Positions 56,527 to 64,000 of a DNA stretch of 64,000 bases are shown here, piece by piece. Below the pieces are notes generated by a model that saw only the letters and a list, made by a program, of their open reading frames with translations, ran no database searches and was not told the DNA's origin. A program made the translations under genes and the position numbers. This DNA comes from Actinomycetota bacterium. GTDB taxonomy: Bacteria > Actinomycetota > Thermoleophilia > Gaiellales > Gaiellaceae. The stretch spans positions 1 through 64,000 of the forward strand of contig SIRU01000064.1 in the NCBI GenBank assembly GCA_004366385.1, given 5' to 3'. Each line of letters starts with the position of its first letter. The stretch's first letter is position 1.

Positions 56527-56597
56527 TGGGGCGTGGCCAAGCGGTAAGGCAACGGGTTTTGGTCCCGTGATCCCAGGTTCGAATCCTGGCGCCCCAG
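56527..56597 (+). tRNA. tRNA-Gln, anticodon TTG
   Basis: A 71-nt cloverleaf. Acceptor TGGGGCG pairs with CGCCCCA, with a T1-A72 end typical of tRNA-Gln. The D arm is GGCC...GGTAAGGC; the anticodon stem ACGGG/CCCGT encloses TTTTGGT, so the anticodon is TTG; the T arm has GGTTCGAATCC. Discriminator is G and CCA is not encoded. The glmU ATG is only 5 nt downstream, so tRNA processing and glmU expression are probably linked. Confidence 0.97.
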
Positions 56598-56602
56598 CCT
56601 CG

Positions 56603-57931
56603 ATGCCGCCGGCGGACGACTCACTCGGCGCGGTCGTCATGGCCGCGGGCCTCGGCACGCGCATGCGCTCGGCCACGCCGAAGCACCTGCACCCGCTGCT
56701 CGGCCGGCGCATGGTCGACTGGGTGCTCGCGACCGCGCGCGAGCTCGGCGCCGACCCGCTCGTCGTCGTCGCGGCGCCCGCGATCGCCGACGCGTTCGCG
56801 AGCGAGCAGGTCGCCGTCCAGGAGCAGCCGCTCGGCACCGGCGACGCGGTGCGCAGCGCGCGCGCCGCGCTCGAGGGCCGCGCGCGAGACGTCCTCGTCC
56901 TCTCGGGCGACACGCCGCTCCTCACGGCTGCGCTCCTCCGCGACCTCCTCGAGACGCACCGTGCGTCCGAAGCATGGGCGACCGTGCTCTCGTTCGAGCC
57001 GGACGACCCGCGCCAGTACGGCCGCGTCATCCGCAACGGTCACGGCGGTCTCGAGGCGATCGTGGAGGCGAGGGATGCGACCCCCGAGCAGCTCGCGGTG
57101 CGCGAGGTGAACTCGTCGATCTACGTCTTCCGCGGCGAGCGCCTGTGGCCGGTGCTCGAGCGCCTGATCCCCCAGAATGCGCAGGGCGAGCTCTACCTGA
57201 CCGACACGGTGTCGCTCCTCGTCGAGGAGGGAGGCACGGTCGCGGTGCACAAGGGAGGTGACTCGATGGAGACGGAAGGCGTCAACACCCGCGAGGAGCT
57301 CGCGGCGGCCGCGGCCGAGCTGCGCGACCGGGTCAACCGCAGGCACATGCTCGCCGGCGTCACGATCGTGGACCCGCAGACGACCTGGATCGACGCGGAG
57401 GTCACGATCGACCCGGACGTGACCATCCATCCCTTCACCATCGTCCGGGGCGCGGCGCGCATCGCGTCCGGCGCCGAGATCGGGCCGCACGCGGTGGTCG
57501 TCGACTCCGAGATCGGCAGCGGCGCCCTCGTGGGGCCGTTCTGTTACCTTCGCCCCGGAACCGTCCTGGGAGCGGGCGCGAAGGCCGGGACGTTCGTGGA
57601 GATCAAGAACTCTCTGATCGGGGACGAGACGAAGGTGCCTCACCTGTCGTACATCGGTGACGCCGAGATCGGCGAGGGGTCGAACGTGGGCGCCGGCTCC
57701 ATCACCGCGAACTTCCCGCACCACGCCGGCCGGCCGAAGGGCCGGACGTCGATCGGGCGCAACGTCAGGCTCGGCGTCGACACTGTCCTGGTCGCGCCCG
57801 TCGAGGTCGGAGACGATGCATGGACAGCAGCAGGCTCGGTGATCACGGAGGATGTTCCCGCCAACGCGCTCGCGATCGCGCGCGCTCGCCAAGAGACGAA
57901 GGAGGGACGCGGTGGAAAGCGGGACGATTGA
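56603..57931 (+). CDS. glmU: Bifunctional UDP-N-acetylglucosamine pyrophosphorylase/GlcN-1-P acetyltransferase
   Basis: A 442-residue two-domain enzyme. The uridyltransferase domain has VVMAAGLGTRMRSATPKHLHPLLGRRM, LVLSGDTPLLT and REVNSSIYVF. From about residue 240 a left-handed beta helix (hexapeptide repeats TIVDPQTTWIDAEVTIDPDVTIHPF..., VGPFCYLRPGTVLGAGAKAGTFVEIKNS, SYIGDAEIGEGSNVGAGSITANF) provides acetyltransferase. It makes UDP-GlcNAc for peptidoglycan. The ATG is 5 nt after tRNA-Gln without a clear ribosome site, and it overlaps prs by 20 nt. Confidence 0.97.
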   Translation: MPPADDSLGAVVMAAGLGTRMRSATPKHLHPLLGRRMVDWVLATARELGADPLVVVAAPAIADAFASEQVAVQEQPLGTGDAVRSARAALEGRARDVLVLSGDTPLLTAALLRDLLETHRASEAWATVLSFEPDDPRQYGRVIRNGHGGLEAIVEARDATPEQLAVREVNSSIYVFRGERLWPVLERLIPQNAQGELYLTDTVSLLVEEGGTVAVHKGGDSMETEGVNTREELAAAAAELRDRVNRRHMLAGVTIVDPQTTWIDAEVTIDPDVTIHPFTIVRGAARIASGAEIGPHAVVVDSEIGSGALVGPFCYLRPGTVLGAGAKAGTFVEIKNSLIGDETKVPHLSYIGDAEIGEGSNVGAGSITANFPHHAGRPKGRTSIGRNVRLGVDTVLVAPVEVGDDAWTAAGSVITEDVPANALAIARARQETKEGRGGKRDD

Positions 57932-58967
57932 GCAGGCCCTCCCCGGCCTCGACGTCGACCAGGCGCGGCCCGAGGTGAGCACCGGCCACGCGATCCCGCT
58001 GACGCCGCAGAAGCGGCTGATGGTCTTCGCGGGCCGCTCGCACGGCGAGCTCGCACACCGGATCGCCGAGAAGCTCGACGTGGAGCTCGGCGAGGTCGAG
58101 CTCAAGACGTTCGCGAACGGGGAAACCTACTGCCGCTACGGCGAGTCGATCCGCGGCGCGGACGTCTTCATCCTCCAGACCGGCTGCCAGCCGGTCGACC
58201 GAAACCTCATGGAGCTCTGCTTCATGATCCAGGGCGCGAAGCTCGCCTCCGCGAAGCGGATCACGGCGGTCATGCCGCTGTTCCCGTACGCGCGCCAGGA
58301 CCGGAAGGCGAAGCCGCGGGAGCCGATCTCCGCGCGCCTCGTCGCCGACATGCTCCAGCTCGCGGGCGCCGACCGCGTGCTGACGATGGACCTCCACGCC
58401 GGCCAGATCCAGGGCTTCTTCACGATCCCGGTCGACCACATGACCGCGCTCCCGCTCTTCGCGCGGCACTTCCGCGACCTCGGGATGACCGGGCCGGGGG
58501 TGGTCTCGGTGTCGCCGGACGCCGGCCGCGCGCGCCTCGCCGTCCGCTTCGCGGAGATGATCGATGCCGAGTTCGCCCTCATCCACAAGACGAGACCTGC
58601 GCACGAGCAGGTGTCGGTCACGGCGATCACGGGCGAGGTCGAGGGCAAGGTCGCGATCGTCGGCGACGACGTGATCATGACCGGCGGCACGCTGCTCGCG
58701 AACGTCGACGCGCTCAGGGCGCACGGTGCGAAGGAGGTCTGGGTGTTCGCGACCCACGGCCTCTTCTGCGACGGTGCCCTCGCCCGCTTCGCGGAGAGCG
58801 ACATCACGGGCATCCTCGTCACCGACACGGTCCCGATCGACGTCCGGCTGAAGCCCGACAACATGACCGTGCTGACGGTCTCCGGCCTCCTCGCCGAGAC
58901 GATCATGAACGTGTTCGCCGACGAGTCGGTGAGCGCGATCTTCGGCGGCGAGAACCAACTCTTCTAG
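57912..58967 (+). CDS. prs: Ribose-phosphate pyrophosphokinase
   Basis: A 351-residue PRPP synthase. Motifs are LMVFAGRSHGELAHRIAEKLDVELGEVELKTFANGETYCRYGESIRGADVFILQTGC, FPYARQDRKAKPREPISARLVADML, VLTMDLHAGQIQGFF, VVSVSPDAGRARLAVRFAE and the PRPP-binding VAIVGDDVIMTGGTLLANV. An extra ~40-residue N-terminal extension is present compared with the typical ~315. The GTG lies within glmU after AAGGAGGGA. PRPP feeds nucleotide, His and Trp synthesis. Confidence 0.97.
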   Translation: MESGTIEQALPGLDVDQARPEVSTGHAIPLTPQKRLMVFAGRSHGELAHRIAEKLDVELGEVELKTFANGETYCRYGESIRGADVFILQTGCQPVDRNLMELCFMIQGAKLASAKRITAVMPLFPYARQDRKAKPREPISARLVADMLQLAGADRVLTMDLHAGQIQGFFTIPVDHMTALPLFARHFRDLGMTGPGVVSVSPDAGRARLAVRFAEMIDAEFALIHKTRPAHEQVSVTAITGEVEGKVAIVGDDVIMTGGTLLANVDALRAHGAKEVWVFATHGLFCDGALARFAESDITGILVTDTVPIDVRLKPDNMTVLTVSGLLAETIMNVFADESVSAIFGGENQLF

Positions 58968-59002
58968 CGTCTCCCTGCCGACGAGCTACACGCGCCGAGT
59001 CG

Positions 59003-59339
59003 ATGCAGACTCGCAGGGAGGAGCTCGAGATCCGACTTCACTCCTTCGTCGCCGGTCTCTCGACGGCCTTCTCGACGGTGACGACGACGTGGATCTCGGC
59101 GTGGTGATGCTCGTCACCGAGGTGAAGCGCAGGCATCACCTGAGGAGATCGAGCACCTGGCAGGTCTTCGGCGGGCTCATCCCGAGTCCGTCTACACGCC
59201 CGAGGCCGAGTGGGATCACGACATTGCGGTCAGCTCGACAGACAGTCGGGAGTGGATCAAGCTCGGGCTACTTCGAGCCGCCATTCGAATGCTCGAGGAG
59301 CCCTGGGACGGATCGGATCCAGTCGACGACCCCGAGTAA
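59003..59339 (+). pseudogene. Frameshifted remnant of an unknown protein gene
   Basis: Coding-like sequence runs through three frames. Frame 1: ATG at 59003 gives MQTRREELEIRLHSFVAGL. At a CTCTC run (about 59057-59061) it continues in another frame as LDGLLDGDDDVDLGVVMLVTEV. At 59122-59126 it continues in the third frame as EAQASPEEIEHLAGLRRAHP, then AEWDHDIAVSSTDSREWIKLGL and LRAAIRMLEEPW, to TAA at 59337. Restoring a CT and a G would give a single ~112-residue acidic protein. More AT-ending codons than neighbours. Function unknown; sequencing error cannot be excluded. It fills most of the prs-rplY gap (58968-59394). Confidence 0.6.
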
Positions 59340-59394
59340 CCGGTCGCACAGCTCTCAGCCGCTGTAAGCGGAGCATCGCTACAATCCGCCGCCG

Positions 59395-60099
59395 ATGTCC
59401 GGAGACCGGATCAAGCTCGAGGTGCGCGAGCGGGAGGAGCTCGGCTCACGGCACACGCGGCGCCTGCGCAGGCAGGGGCTCATCCCCGGCGTGCTGTACG
59501 GGAACGGCGAGCCTGTGGCGATCGTCGTCGGCGAGCGCGAGCTGCGCGCGGTGATGACCGGCCCCTCCGGGCTGCACGCGATCCTCGACGTCGTCGTCGA
59601 GGGGAAGACCACGGTGCACCCGTCGGTGCTCGCGGAGTACCAGCGTGACCCGATCCGGGGCACGCTCTCCCACTTCGACCTCCGCGAGGTGCGGCTCGAC
59701 CGGCCGATCACGGCCGCGGTCTCCATCAACCTCGTGGGCGAGGCGGCGGGCGTGAAGACCGGCGGCGTGCTCTCACCCATCGCGCGCGACCTGCCGGCCG
59801 GGGCGCTGCCGGGCGACATCCCCGAGCACATCGAGATCGACGTCACGCACCTCGAGGTCGGTGACGTGCTCCGGCTGGAGGACGTGACGGCGATCGAGAA
59901 GGTCACGTTCCTCGACGATCCGCACGAGACCGTCATCGCGACCGTCTCGGTGCCGCGCGGCTTCCAGGAGCTCGAGGAGGCCGAGGCTGCGGCCGCCGAG
60001 GAGGCCGCCGAGGCCGAGGCTGCGGAGGCGGCGGAGGAAGGCGCGCCCGAGGCGGCCGCCGAGGCCGAGCCGGCCTCCGACGAGTCGGCCGAGGAGTAG
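59395..60099 (+). CDS. rplY: 50S ribosomal protein L25/general stress protein Ctc
   Basis: A 234-residue long-form L25 (CTC) that binds 5S rRNA. The L25 domain (about 1-90) has RIKLEVREREELGSRHTRRLRRQGLIPGVLYGNGEPV, with HFDLREV; the C-terminal beta domain has the conserved GEAAGVKTGGVLSPI and LEVGDVLRLEDV. The tail after residue 188 is Ala/Glu-rich and disordered. TACAAT is 9 nt before the ATG. It is followed 3 nt later by pth, the typical partner. Confidence 0.96.
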   Translation: MSGDRIKLEVREREELGSRHTRRLRRQGLIPGVLYGNGEPVAIVVGERELRAVMTGPSGLHAILDVVVEGKTTVHPSVLAEYQRDPIRGTLSHFDLREVRLDRPITAAVSINLVGEAAGVKTGGVLSPIARDLPAGALPGDIPEHIEIDVTHLEVGDVLRLEDVTAIEKVTFLDDPHETVIATVSVPRGFQELEEAEAAAAEEAAEAEAAEAAEEGAPEAAAEAEPASDESAEE

Positions 60100-60102
60100 C
60101 CC

Positions 60103-60696
60103 TTGCGGCTGTTCCGTCGAGGCTCGGGCGCCTCGACGCTCGACCTGCTCGTGGCGGGTCTCGGGAACCCCGGCCCGGAGCACGCGGCCGACCGGCACAA
60201 CGCGGGCTGGATGGTCGTGGAGGAGCTGGCGCGCCGGCACGACGGCTCGTTCCGCGGCAAGTTCAGCGGCCGGCTCGCGGAGACCCGCATCGGGGACGCG
60301 AAGGTCGCGCTCCTGAAGCCGGAGACGTACATGAACGAGTCCGGGCGCTCGATCTCCGCCGCCGCGCGGTTCTTCAAGCTGCCGCCGGAGCAGGTGCTGG
60401 TGGTGCACGACGACGTCGACCTGCCGGTGGGGCGCCTCCAGGCACGGCTCGGCGGCGGGCTCGCCGGGCACAACGGGCTGCGCTCGATCGCACAGGCGCT
60501 CGGGACGCCGGAGTTCCTCCGCGTGCGGATCGGGGTGGGGCGGCCGGAGCGCGGAGATCGGCGGCCGGTCGCGGACTATGTGCTCTCGCCGTTCGCTCCG
60601 GAGGACGACGCCGAGGCGCTCGTCCTGCGGGCAGCCGATGCCGTCGAAAAGCTCGTCGCGGACGGGCTCGTCGAGACGCAGCAGCAGTTCAACTGA
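60103..60696 (+). CDS. pth: Peptidyl-tRNA hydrolase
   Basis: A 197-residue enzyme freeing tRNA from dropped-off peptidyl-tRNA. LLVAGLGNPGPEHAADRHNAGWMVVEELA contains the catalytic His and Asn; KPETYMNESGRSISAAARFF, VHDDVDLPVGRLQARLGGGLAGHNGLRSI and the C-terminal LSPFAPEDD are all conserved. The start is TTG at 60103, 3 nt after rplY, giving a short MRLFRRGSGAS extension before the conserved core. Confidence 0.97.
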   Translation: MRLFRRGSGASTLDLLVAGLGNPGPEHAADRHNAGWMVVEELARRHDGSFRGKFSGRLAETRIGDAKVALLKPETYMNESGRSISAAARFFKLPPEQVLVVHDDVDLPVGRLQARLGGGLAGHNGLRSIAQALGTPEFLRVRIGVGRPERGDRRPVADYVLSPFAPEDDAEALVLRAADAVEKLVADGLVETQQQFN

Positions 60697-61087
60697 CGTC
60701 GCTGCGCGTCCCGCGCGCCGCTCGTCTCGGAGTCGCGCTAGGCACCGCGGCTGCCCTGCGACGTCCAGCGTACGGCCGGGCATGAGCAGTCGTACGCCTG
60801 GGCGGCAGGTTCACGGTGTATGGAAGTCGGCACGGAATCGTGACCCACGCGGGAGCGGATCCTCGATACCGTGACCGAAGGGACACGGGAGTGCCCCTGG
60901 GGGCAGTTGGGGGAGGTGCGGGCTGCAGCGCGGCGTCGTCGGCGGGCCGTGAGCACGGTCGTCCGCGCCGTCCCGTCGTTGGGCGAGACCGAGAGAGCGT
61001 GCCGCTCGTGCGTCCCGGCACGCGAGTTCGCGCGGGTGAAGAGCCCGGATACGATGGCCGCCGCGGGACGCGAGTCCCGCCGAAGCC
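60697..61087. other. 391-nt gene-free stretch before mfd
   Basis: I see no convincing gene. An inverted repeat GCGTACG (about 60770) with CGTACGC (about 60793) follows pth and may help termination. TACGAT (61050-61055) would place the mfd transcription start at about 61062. GCGGGAC (61063-61069), a GCGA tetraloop and GTCCCGC (61074-61080) form a 7-bp GNRA hairpin right at the predicted 5' end of the mRNA, 7 nt before the ATG. Confidence 0.55.
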
Positions 61088-64000
61088 ATGGACCGAGCTC
61101 CCTCGCCGCTCTACTCCCTCGTCGCCACGCTCGCCGAGAGCGAGGGCTTCCGCGCGTTCGCGGGTGACTTTCCCGCCGACGCACGCGTGTCCGAGGCGGC
61201 GCTGCCGCTCGTCCTCGCGACCCTGCTCGAGGAGCGCGGCGGTCCGCTCCTCTGCGTGCTCCCCGAGGACGAGCACGCGCGCGACGCGGCCGAGGCGGTC
61301 GCGTGGTACGTCGACGCCGAGCGCGTCGCACTTCTCCCGAGCCGCGGCGTCGGCGTCGGCTCCGGGCTCGAGCCGCCCGCCCACCTCGTCGGCGAGCGGG
61401 CACGCGCGGTCACCGTCCTCGAGGCCGGAGGCTTCGTCGCTGCGTCCGCGCGCGCGCTCGCGGAGGGGATGCCGCCCCCCGCAGCGCGCCCCGAGCCCGT
61501 CCGCATTGCCGTCGGCGAGGAGATCGGCCTCGAAGCGCTCGTCGAGGCGCTGACGCTCGCCGGCTACGAGCACGCCGAGCGCGTCGACGAGCGCGGGCAG
61601 ATCGCAGTCCGCGGCGGGCTCGTCGACGTCTTCCCGAGCACCGGGCGCGAGCCGCTCCGCATCGAGCTCTTCGGCGACGAGATCGAGCAGGTGCGCGCGT
61701 TCTCGCCCTTCACGCAGCGCGCGCTGCACCCCGTCGGCCACGCTCTGATCCACCCGGCCGCGGAACGCAGGCGCGACCTCGTCGAGCCGACGCTCGACGA
61801 CGACCCGGCGACGCCCGACGACCTCGTCCCGCCCGTCACCCGCCCGCCCGACCTCGTCTGGGAGCCGGAGGAGGTCCGGCGAGTCTGGGAGGAGGCCAAC
61901 GCCGGCCCGCCGCCGCTCGAAGGCGCCGCCGAGCTCGACCCGTTCCCGCGCGGACAGCGCCACTCCTTCGACGCGCACCGTCCCGCGATCGCGGCGCGCG
62001 GGCTCGCCGAGGCCGAGACGGAGCTCCAGGGGATGCTCCGCGCAGGACGCCGCGTGCTCGTCGCGTTCCCGCACAAGGGCGAGGCGCTCCGCACCGAGCG
62101 GCTGCTCCGCAAGGTCGAGGTGGAGGTGCTGGAGGAGGACGCACCGCTCCCCGAGGAGGCGACGCTCCGCTTCGTCGTGAGCCCGGCCCGCCGCGGGTTC
62201 GTCTGGCGCGACCTCGGCATCTCGCTCCTCCCGGACGTCCAGGTCTTCCGCAAGCGCCCGCCGCGGGCCGACGCGCGCCTCGGCCGCGCGCTCCAGTCCT
62301 TCGCCGACCTCCGCGCCGGCGACTACGTCGTGCACGAGGATCACGGCGTCGGGAAGCTGCTCGCGTTCGAGACGAAGACGGTCGCCGGCGTCACGCGCGA
62401 CTACCTCCACCTCGCGTTCCGCGGGGAGGACCGGCTGTACGTCCCGCACGAGCTGCTGCCGAAGGTCAGCCGCTACATCGGTGCCGACGCGACCGCGCCC
62501 GCGCTGTCGAAGCTCGGAGGCAAGGCGTGGGCGAATCTCAAGAGCCGCGCGCGCCAGTCCGTCCGCGAGCTCGCCGGCGAGCTCCTCGCGCTGTACGCGC
62601 GCCGCCAGCAGGCGCCGGGGTTCGCCTTCGACCTCAACCAGGACTGGCTCGAGCGGCTGGAGGCGTCGTTCCCGTACCGCGAGACCGACGACCAGCGGCA
62701 GGCGATCGAGGCGATGAAGGAGGACCTCGAGGCGGGCCGCCCGATGGATCGGCTCGTCTGCGGCGACGTCGGCTTCGGCAAGACCGAGGTCGCCGTCCGC
62801 GCTGCGTTCGCCGCCGCGCTGAACGGGAAGCAGACGCTCGTCCTCTGCCCGACCACGATCCTCGCCGAGCAGCACTGGAACACGTTCCGCGAGCGCTACC
62901 GTGACTTCCCGGTGCGCGTGGAGATGGTCTCGCGCTTCCGCACGAAGGCCGACCAGAAGCGCATCCTCGGCGAGTTCCAGGAGGGGAAGGTGGAGGTGCT
63001 GATCGGGACGCACCGCATCCTCTCGCGCGACGTCATCCCGAAGGAGCTCGGGCTCGTGATCCTCGACGAGGAGCAGCGCTTCGGCGTCGCGCAGAAGGAG
63101 CTCCTGCGCTCGCTTCGGCTCGAGGTCGATGTGCTCGCGCTCTCCGCCACCCCGATCCCGCGCACGCTGCACATGTCGCTCTCGGGGCTTCGCGACATCT
63201 CGGTCATCGAGACGCCGCCCGAGGGTCGGCTGCCGATCCGCACGACCGTCGGCGAGTACGACGAGGCGCTCGTCAAGACCGCGCTCGAGCGCGAGCACGC
63301 GCGCGAGGGGCAGGCGTTCTACTTGCACAACCGCGTCGAGTCGATCGACGAGGCGGCCGAGAAGCTGCGCCAGCTCCTGCCCAGCCTCCGCTTCCTCGTC
63401 GCGCACGGGCAGATGTCGGAGCGCGAGCTCGAGGAGCGGATGCACGCCTTCCTCGCCGGCGACGCGGACGTTCTCGTCTCGACCACGATCATCGAGTCGG
63501 GCATCGACATCCCGCAGGCGAACACGCTCGTCGTCGAGCGCGCGGACCTGCTCGGCCTCGCGCAGCTGTACCAGATCCGCGGGCGCGTCGGCCGCTCCGA
63601 CGTCCCCGCCCACGCGTATCTCTTCTATCCGGACGCGGCCGAGCTCACGGCCGAGGCGCGCGCGCGGCTCTCGACGCTCGCCGACCACACGGAGCTCGGC
63701 GCGGGGTTCCAGATCGCGATGCGCGACCTCGAGATCCGCGGCGCGGGCGACCTCCTCGGCCCGGAGCAGTCCGGCCACGTCGCCGCGCTCGGGTTCGAGC
63801 TGTACGTCGAGATGCTGAACGAGGCGGTCGCGGAGCTCTCGGGCGAGCGGCGGATCGCCGTGCGGCCGGTGCGCGTCGATGCGCGCGTCGACGCGTTCGT
63901 CCCTGCGAGCTACGTCGCCGGCGAGGCGCTGAAGATCGACCTCCACCGCCGCATCGCGCTCGCGGAGACGGAGGACGAGCTGCGCGAGCTCGTTGCGCTC
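61088..64000 (+). CDS. mfd: Transcription-repair coupling factor, 3' end truncated by window
   Basis: 971 codons are visible to the right edge without a stop. The UvrB-homology region is at the start (FRAFAGDFPADARVSEAAL; RGGLVDVFPSTGREPLRIELFGDEIE). The RNA polymerase-interacting domain begins LRAGDYVVHEDHGVGKLLAFETK at about residue 410. Motor motifs follow: GDVGFGKTEVAVRAAF, LVILDEEQRFGV, SATPIPRTLHMSL, STTIIESGIDIPQANTLVVERAD and QIRGRVGRSD. Mfd removes stalled polymerase and recruits UvrA. The ATG follows a 5' hairpin. Confidence 0.97.
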   Translation, partial: MDRAPSPLYSLVATLAESEGFRAFAGDFPADARVSEAALPLVLATLLEERGGPLLCVLPEDEHARDAAEAVAWYVDAERVALLPSRGVGVGSGLEPPAHLVGERARAVTVLEAGGFVAASARALAEGMPPPAARPEPVRIAVGEEIGLEALVEALTLAGYEHAERVDERGQIAVRGGLVDVFPSTGREPLRIELFGDEIEQVRAFSPFTQRALHPVGHALIHPAAERRRDLVEPTLDDDPATPDDLVPPVTRPPDLVWEPEEVRRVWEEANAGPPPLEGAAELDPFPRGQRHSFDAHRPAIAARGLAEAETELQGMLRAGRRVLVAFPHKGEALRTERLLRKVEVEVLEEDAPLPEEATLRFVVSPARRGFVWRDLGISLLPDVQVFRKRPPRADARLGRALQSFADLRAGDYVVHEDHGVGKLLAFETKTVAGVTRDYLHLAFRGEDRLYVPHELLPKVSRYIGADATAPALSKLGGKAWANLKSRARQSVRELAGELLALYARRQQAPGFAFDLNQDWLERLEASFPYRETDDQRQAIEAMKEDLEAGRPMDRLVCGDVGFGKTEVAVRAAFAAALNGKQTLVLCPTTILAEQHWNTFRERYRDFPVRVEMVSRFRTKADQKRILGEFQEGKVEVLIGTHRILSRDVIPKELGLVILDEEQRFGVAQKELLRSLRLEVDVLALSATPIPRTLHMSLSGLRDISVIETPPEGRLPIRTTVGEYDEALVKTALEREHAREGQAFYLHNRVESIDEAAEKLRQLLPSLRFLVAHGQMSERELEERMHAFLAGDADVLVSTTIIESGIDIPQANTLVVERADLLGLAQLYQIRGRVGRSDVPAHAYLFYPDAAELTAEARARLSTLADHTELGAGFQIAMRDLEIRGAGDLLGPEQSGHVAALGFELYVEMLNEAVAELSGERRIAVRPVRVDARVDAFVPASYVAGEALKIDLHRRIALAETEDELRELVAL

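Noticed and set aside
60811-61089. Minus-strand ORF in the gap before mfd
   Set aside because: No ribosome site and low-complexity composition; it fits GC-rich noise in a non-coding stretch.
60689-63946. Minus-strand open frame opposite mfd (about 1085 codons)
   Set aside because: Shadow of mfd. The sense strand gives unmistakable Mfd motifs; the antisense product has none.

Overview
This is a compact, very GC-rich window with heavy use of GTG start codons. It contains no IS element, CRISPR array, rRNA or plasmid/phage gene. The gene content suggests an actinobacterium, most like a deep-branching Thermoleophilia (Gaiella/Solirubrobacter-like) lineage. That placement is inference from several traits: dnaK-grpE-dnaJ-hspR-clpB in one operon, inositol-phosphate synthase beside a phosphatidylinositol-phosphate-type synthase, a LytR-CpsA-Psr protein, a DUF2630 protein, pyruvate:ferredoxin oxidoreductase, a futalosine-hydrolase-like protein, and frequent leaderless starts. 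No rRNA is present to confirm it.

Layout. 0.1-3.1 kb: tRNA-Ala and a minus-strand block (coiled-coil protein, DUF2630, metallopeptidase, argF, SnoaL-like). 3.3-6.3 kb: plus-strand hsp20, ferritin, YjbQ and an rRNA uridine methyltransferase. 6.3-9.4 kb: minus-strand glycosyltransferase-PHP fusion, divergent uracil-DNA-glycosylase-like protein and membrane protein, divergent to a CDGSH protein. 9.8-18.1 kb: a long minus-strand run of PFOR, dihydroorotate-dehydrogenase-like protein, PAP2-like enzyme, CDP-alcohol phosphatidyltransferase, inositol-phosphate synthase (with N-terminal ribbon-helix-helix repeats) and a membrane protein. 18.2-22.6 kb: three EamA transporters, moaA and a potassium channel. 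22.7-29.3 kb: the chaperone operon. 29.3-36.1 kb: small membrane ORF, cupin, large LuxR regulator, secreted PDAFER-repeat protein, F420-type reductase, futalosine-hydrolase-like protein, membrane, GYD and HTH proteins. 36.2-41.0 kb: a complete carbohydrate ABC importer including its ATPase. 41.0-44.2 kb: a minus-strand four-gene pseudouridine-type catabolic cassette. 44.2-53.1 kb: small ORF, zinc-ribbon protein, LCP protein, ROK kinase, rsmI, M23 protein, then metG-tatD-rsmA-ispE. 53.2-64.0 kb: adenylate-cyclase/AAA/TPR protein, tRNA-Gln, glmU-prs, a frameshifted pseudogene, rplY-pth and a 3'-truncated mfd.

How genes work together. Many neighbours are translationally coupled by ATGA or GTGA overlaps. 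The heat-shock operon carries its own HspR repressor, and a HAIR-like inverted repeat sits on the hsp20 promoter 19 kb away, suggesting a shared regulon. Ino1, the CDP-alcohol phosphotransferase and the PAP2-like enzyme form a plausible inositol-lipid module. GlmU and Prs share an operon starting 5 nt after tRNA-Gln.

Stand-out observations. (1) An in-frame double ribbon-helix-helix domain is joined to inositol-phosphate synthase, with three copies of an 11-bp motif around TGCTAGCA at its promoter and inside the gene. (2) About 15 genes have a TANNNT -10 box 6-9 nt before the start codon, implying pervasive leaderless transcription. (3) An ABC permease carries a ~145-residue extracytoplasmic insert with a Cna-B/SdrD-like segment. 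(4) A glycosyltransferase is fused to a PHP domain. (5) Several short palindrome families occur, two of them inside grpE.
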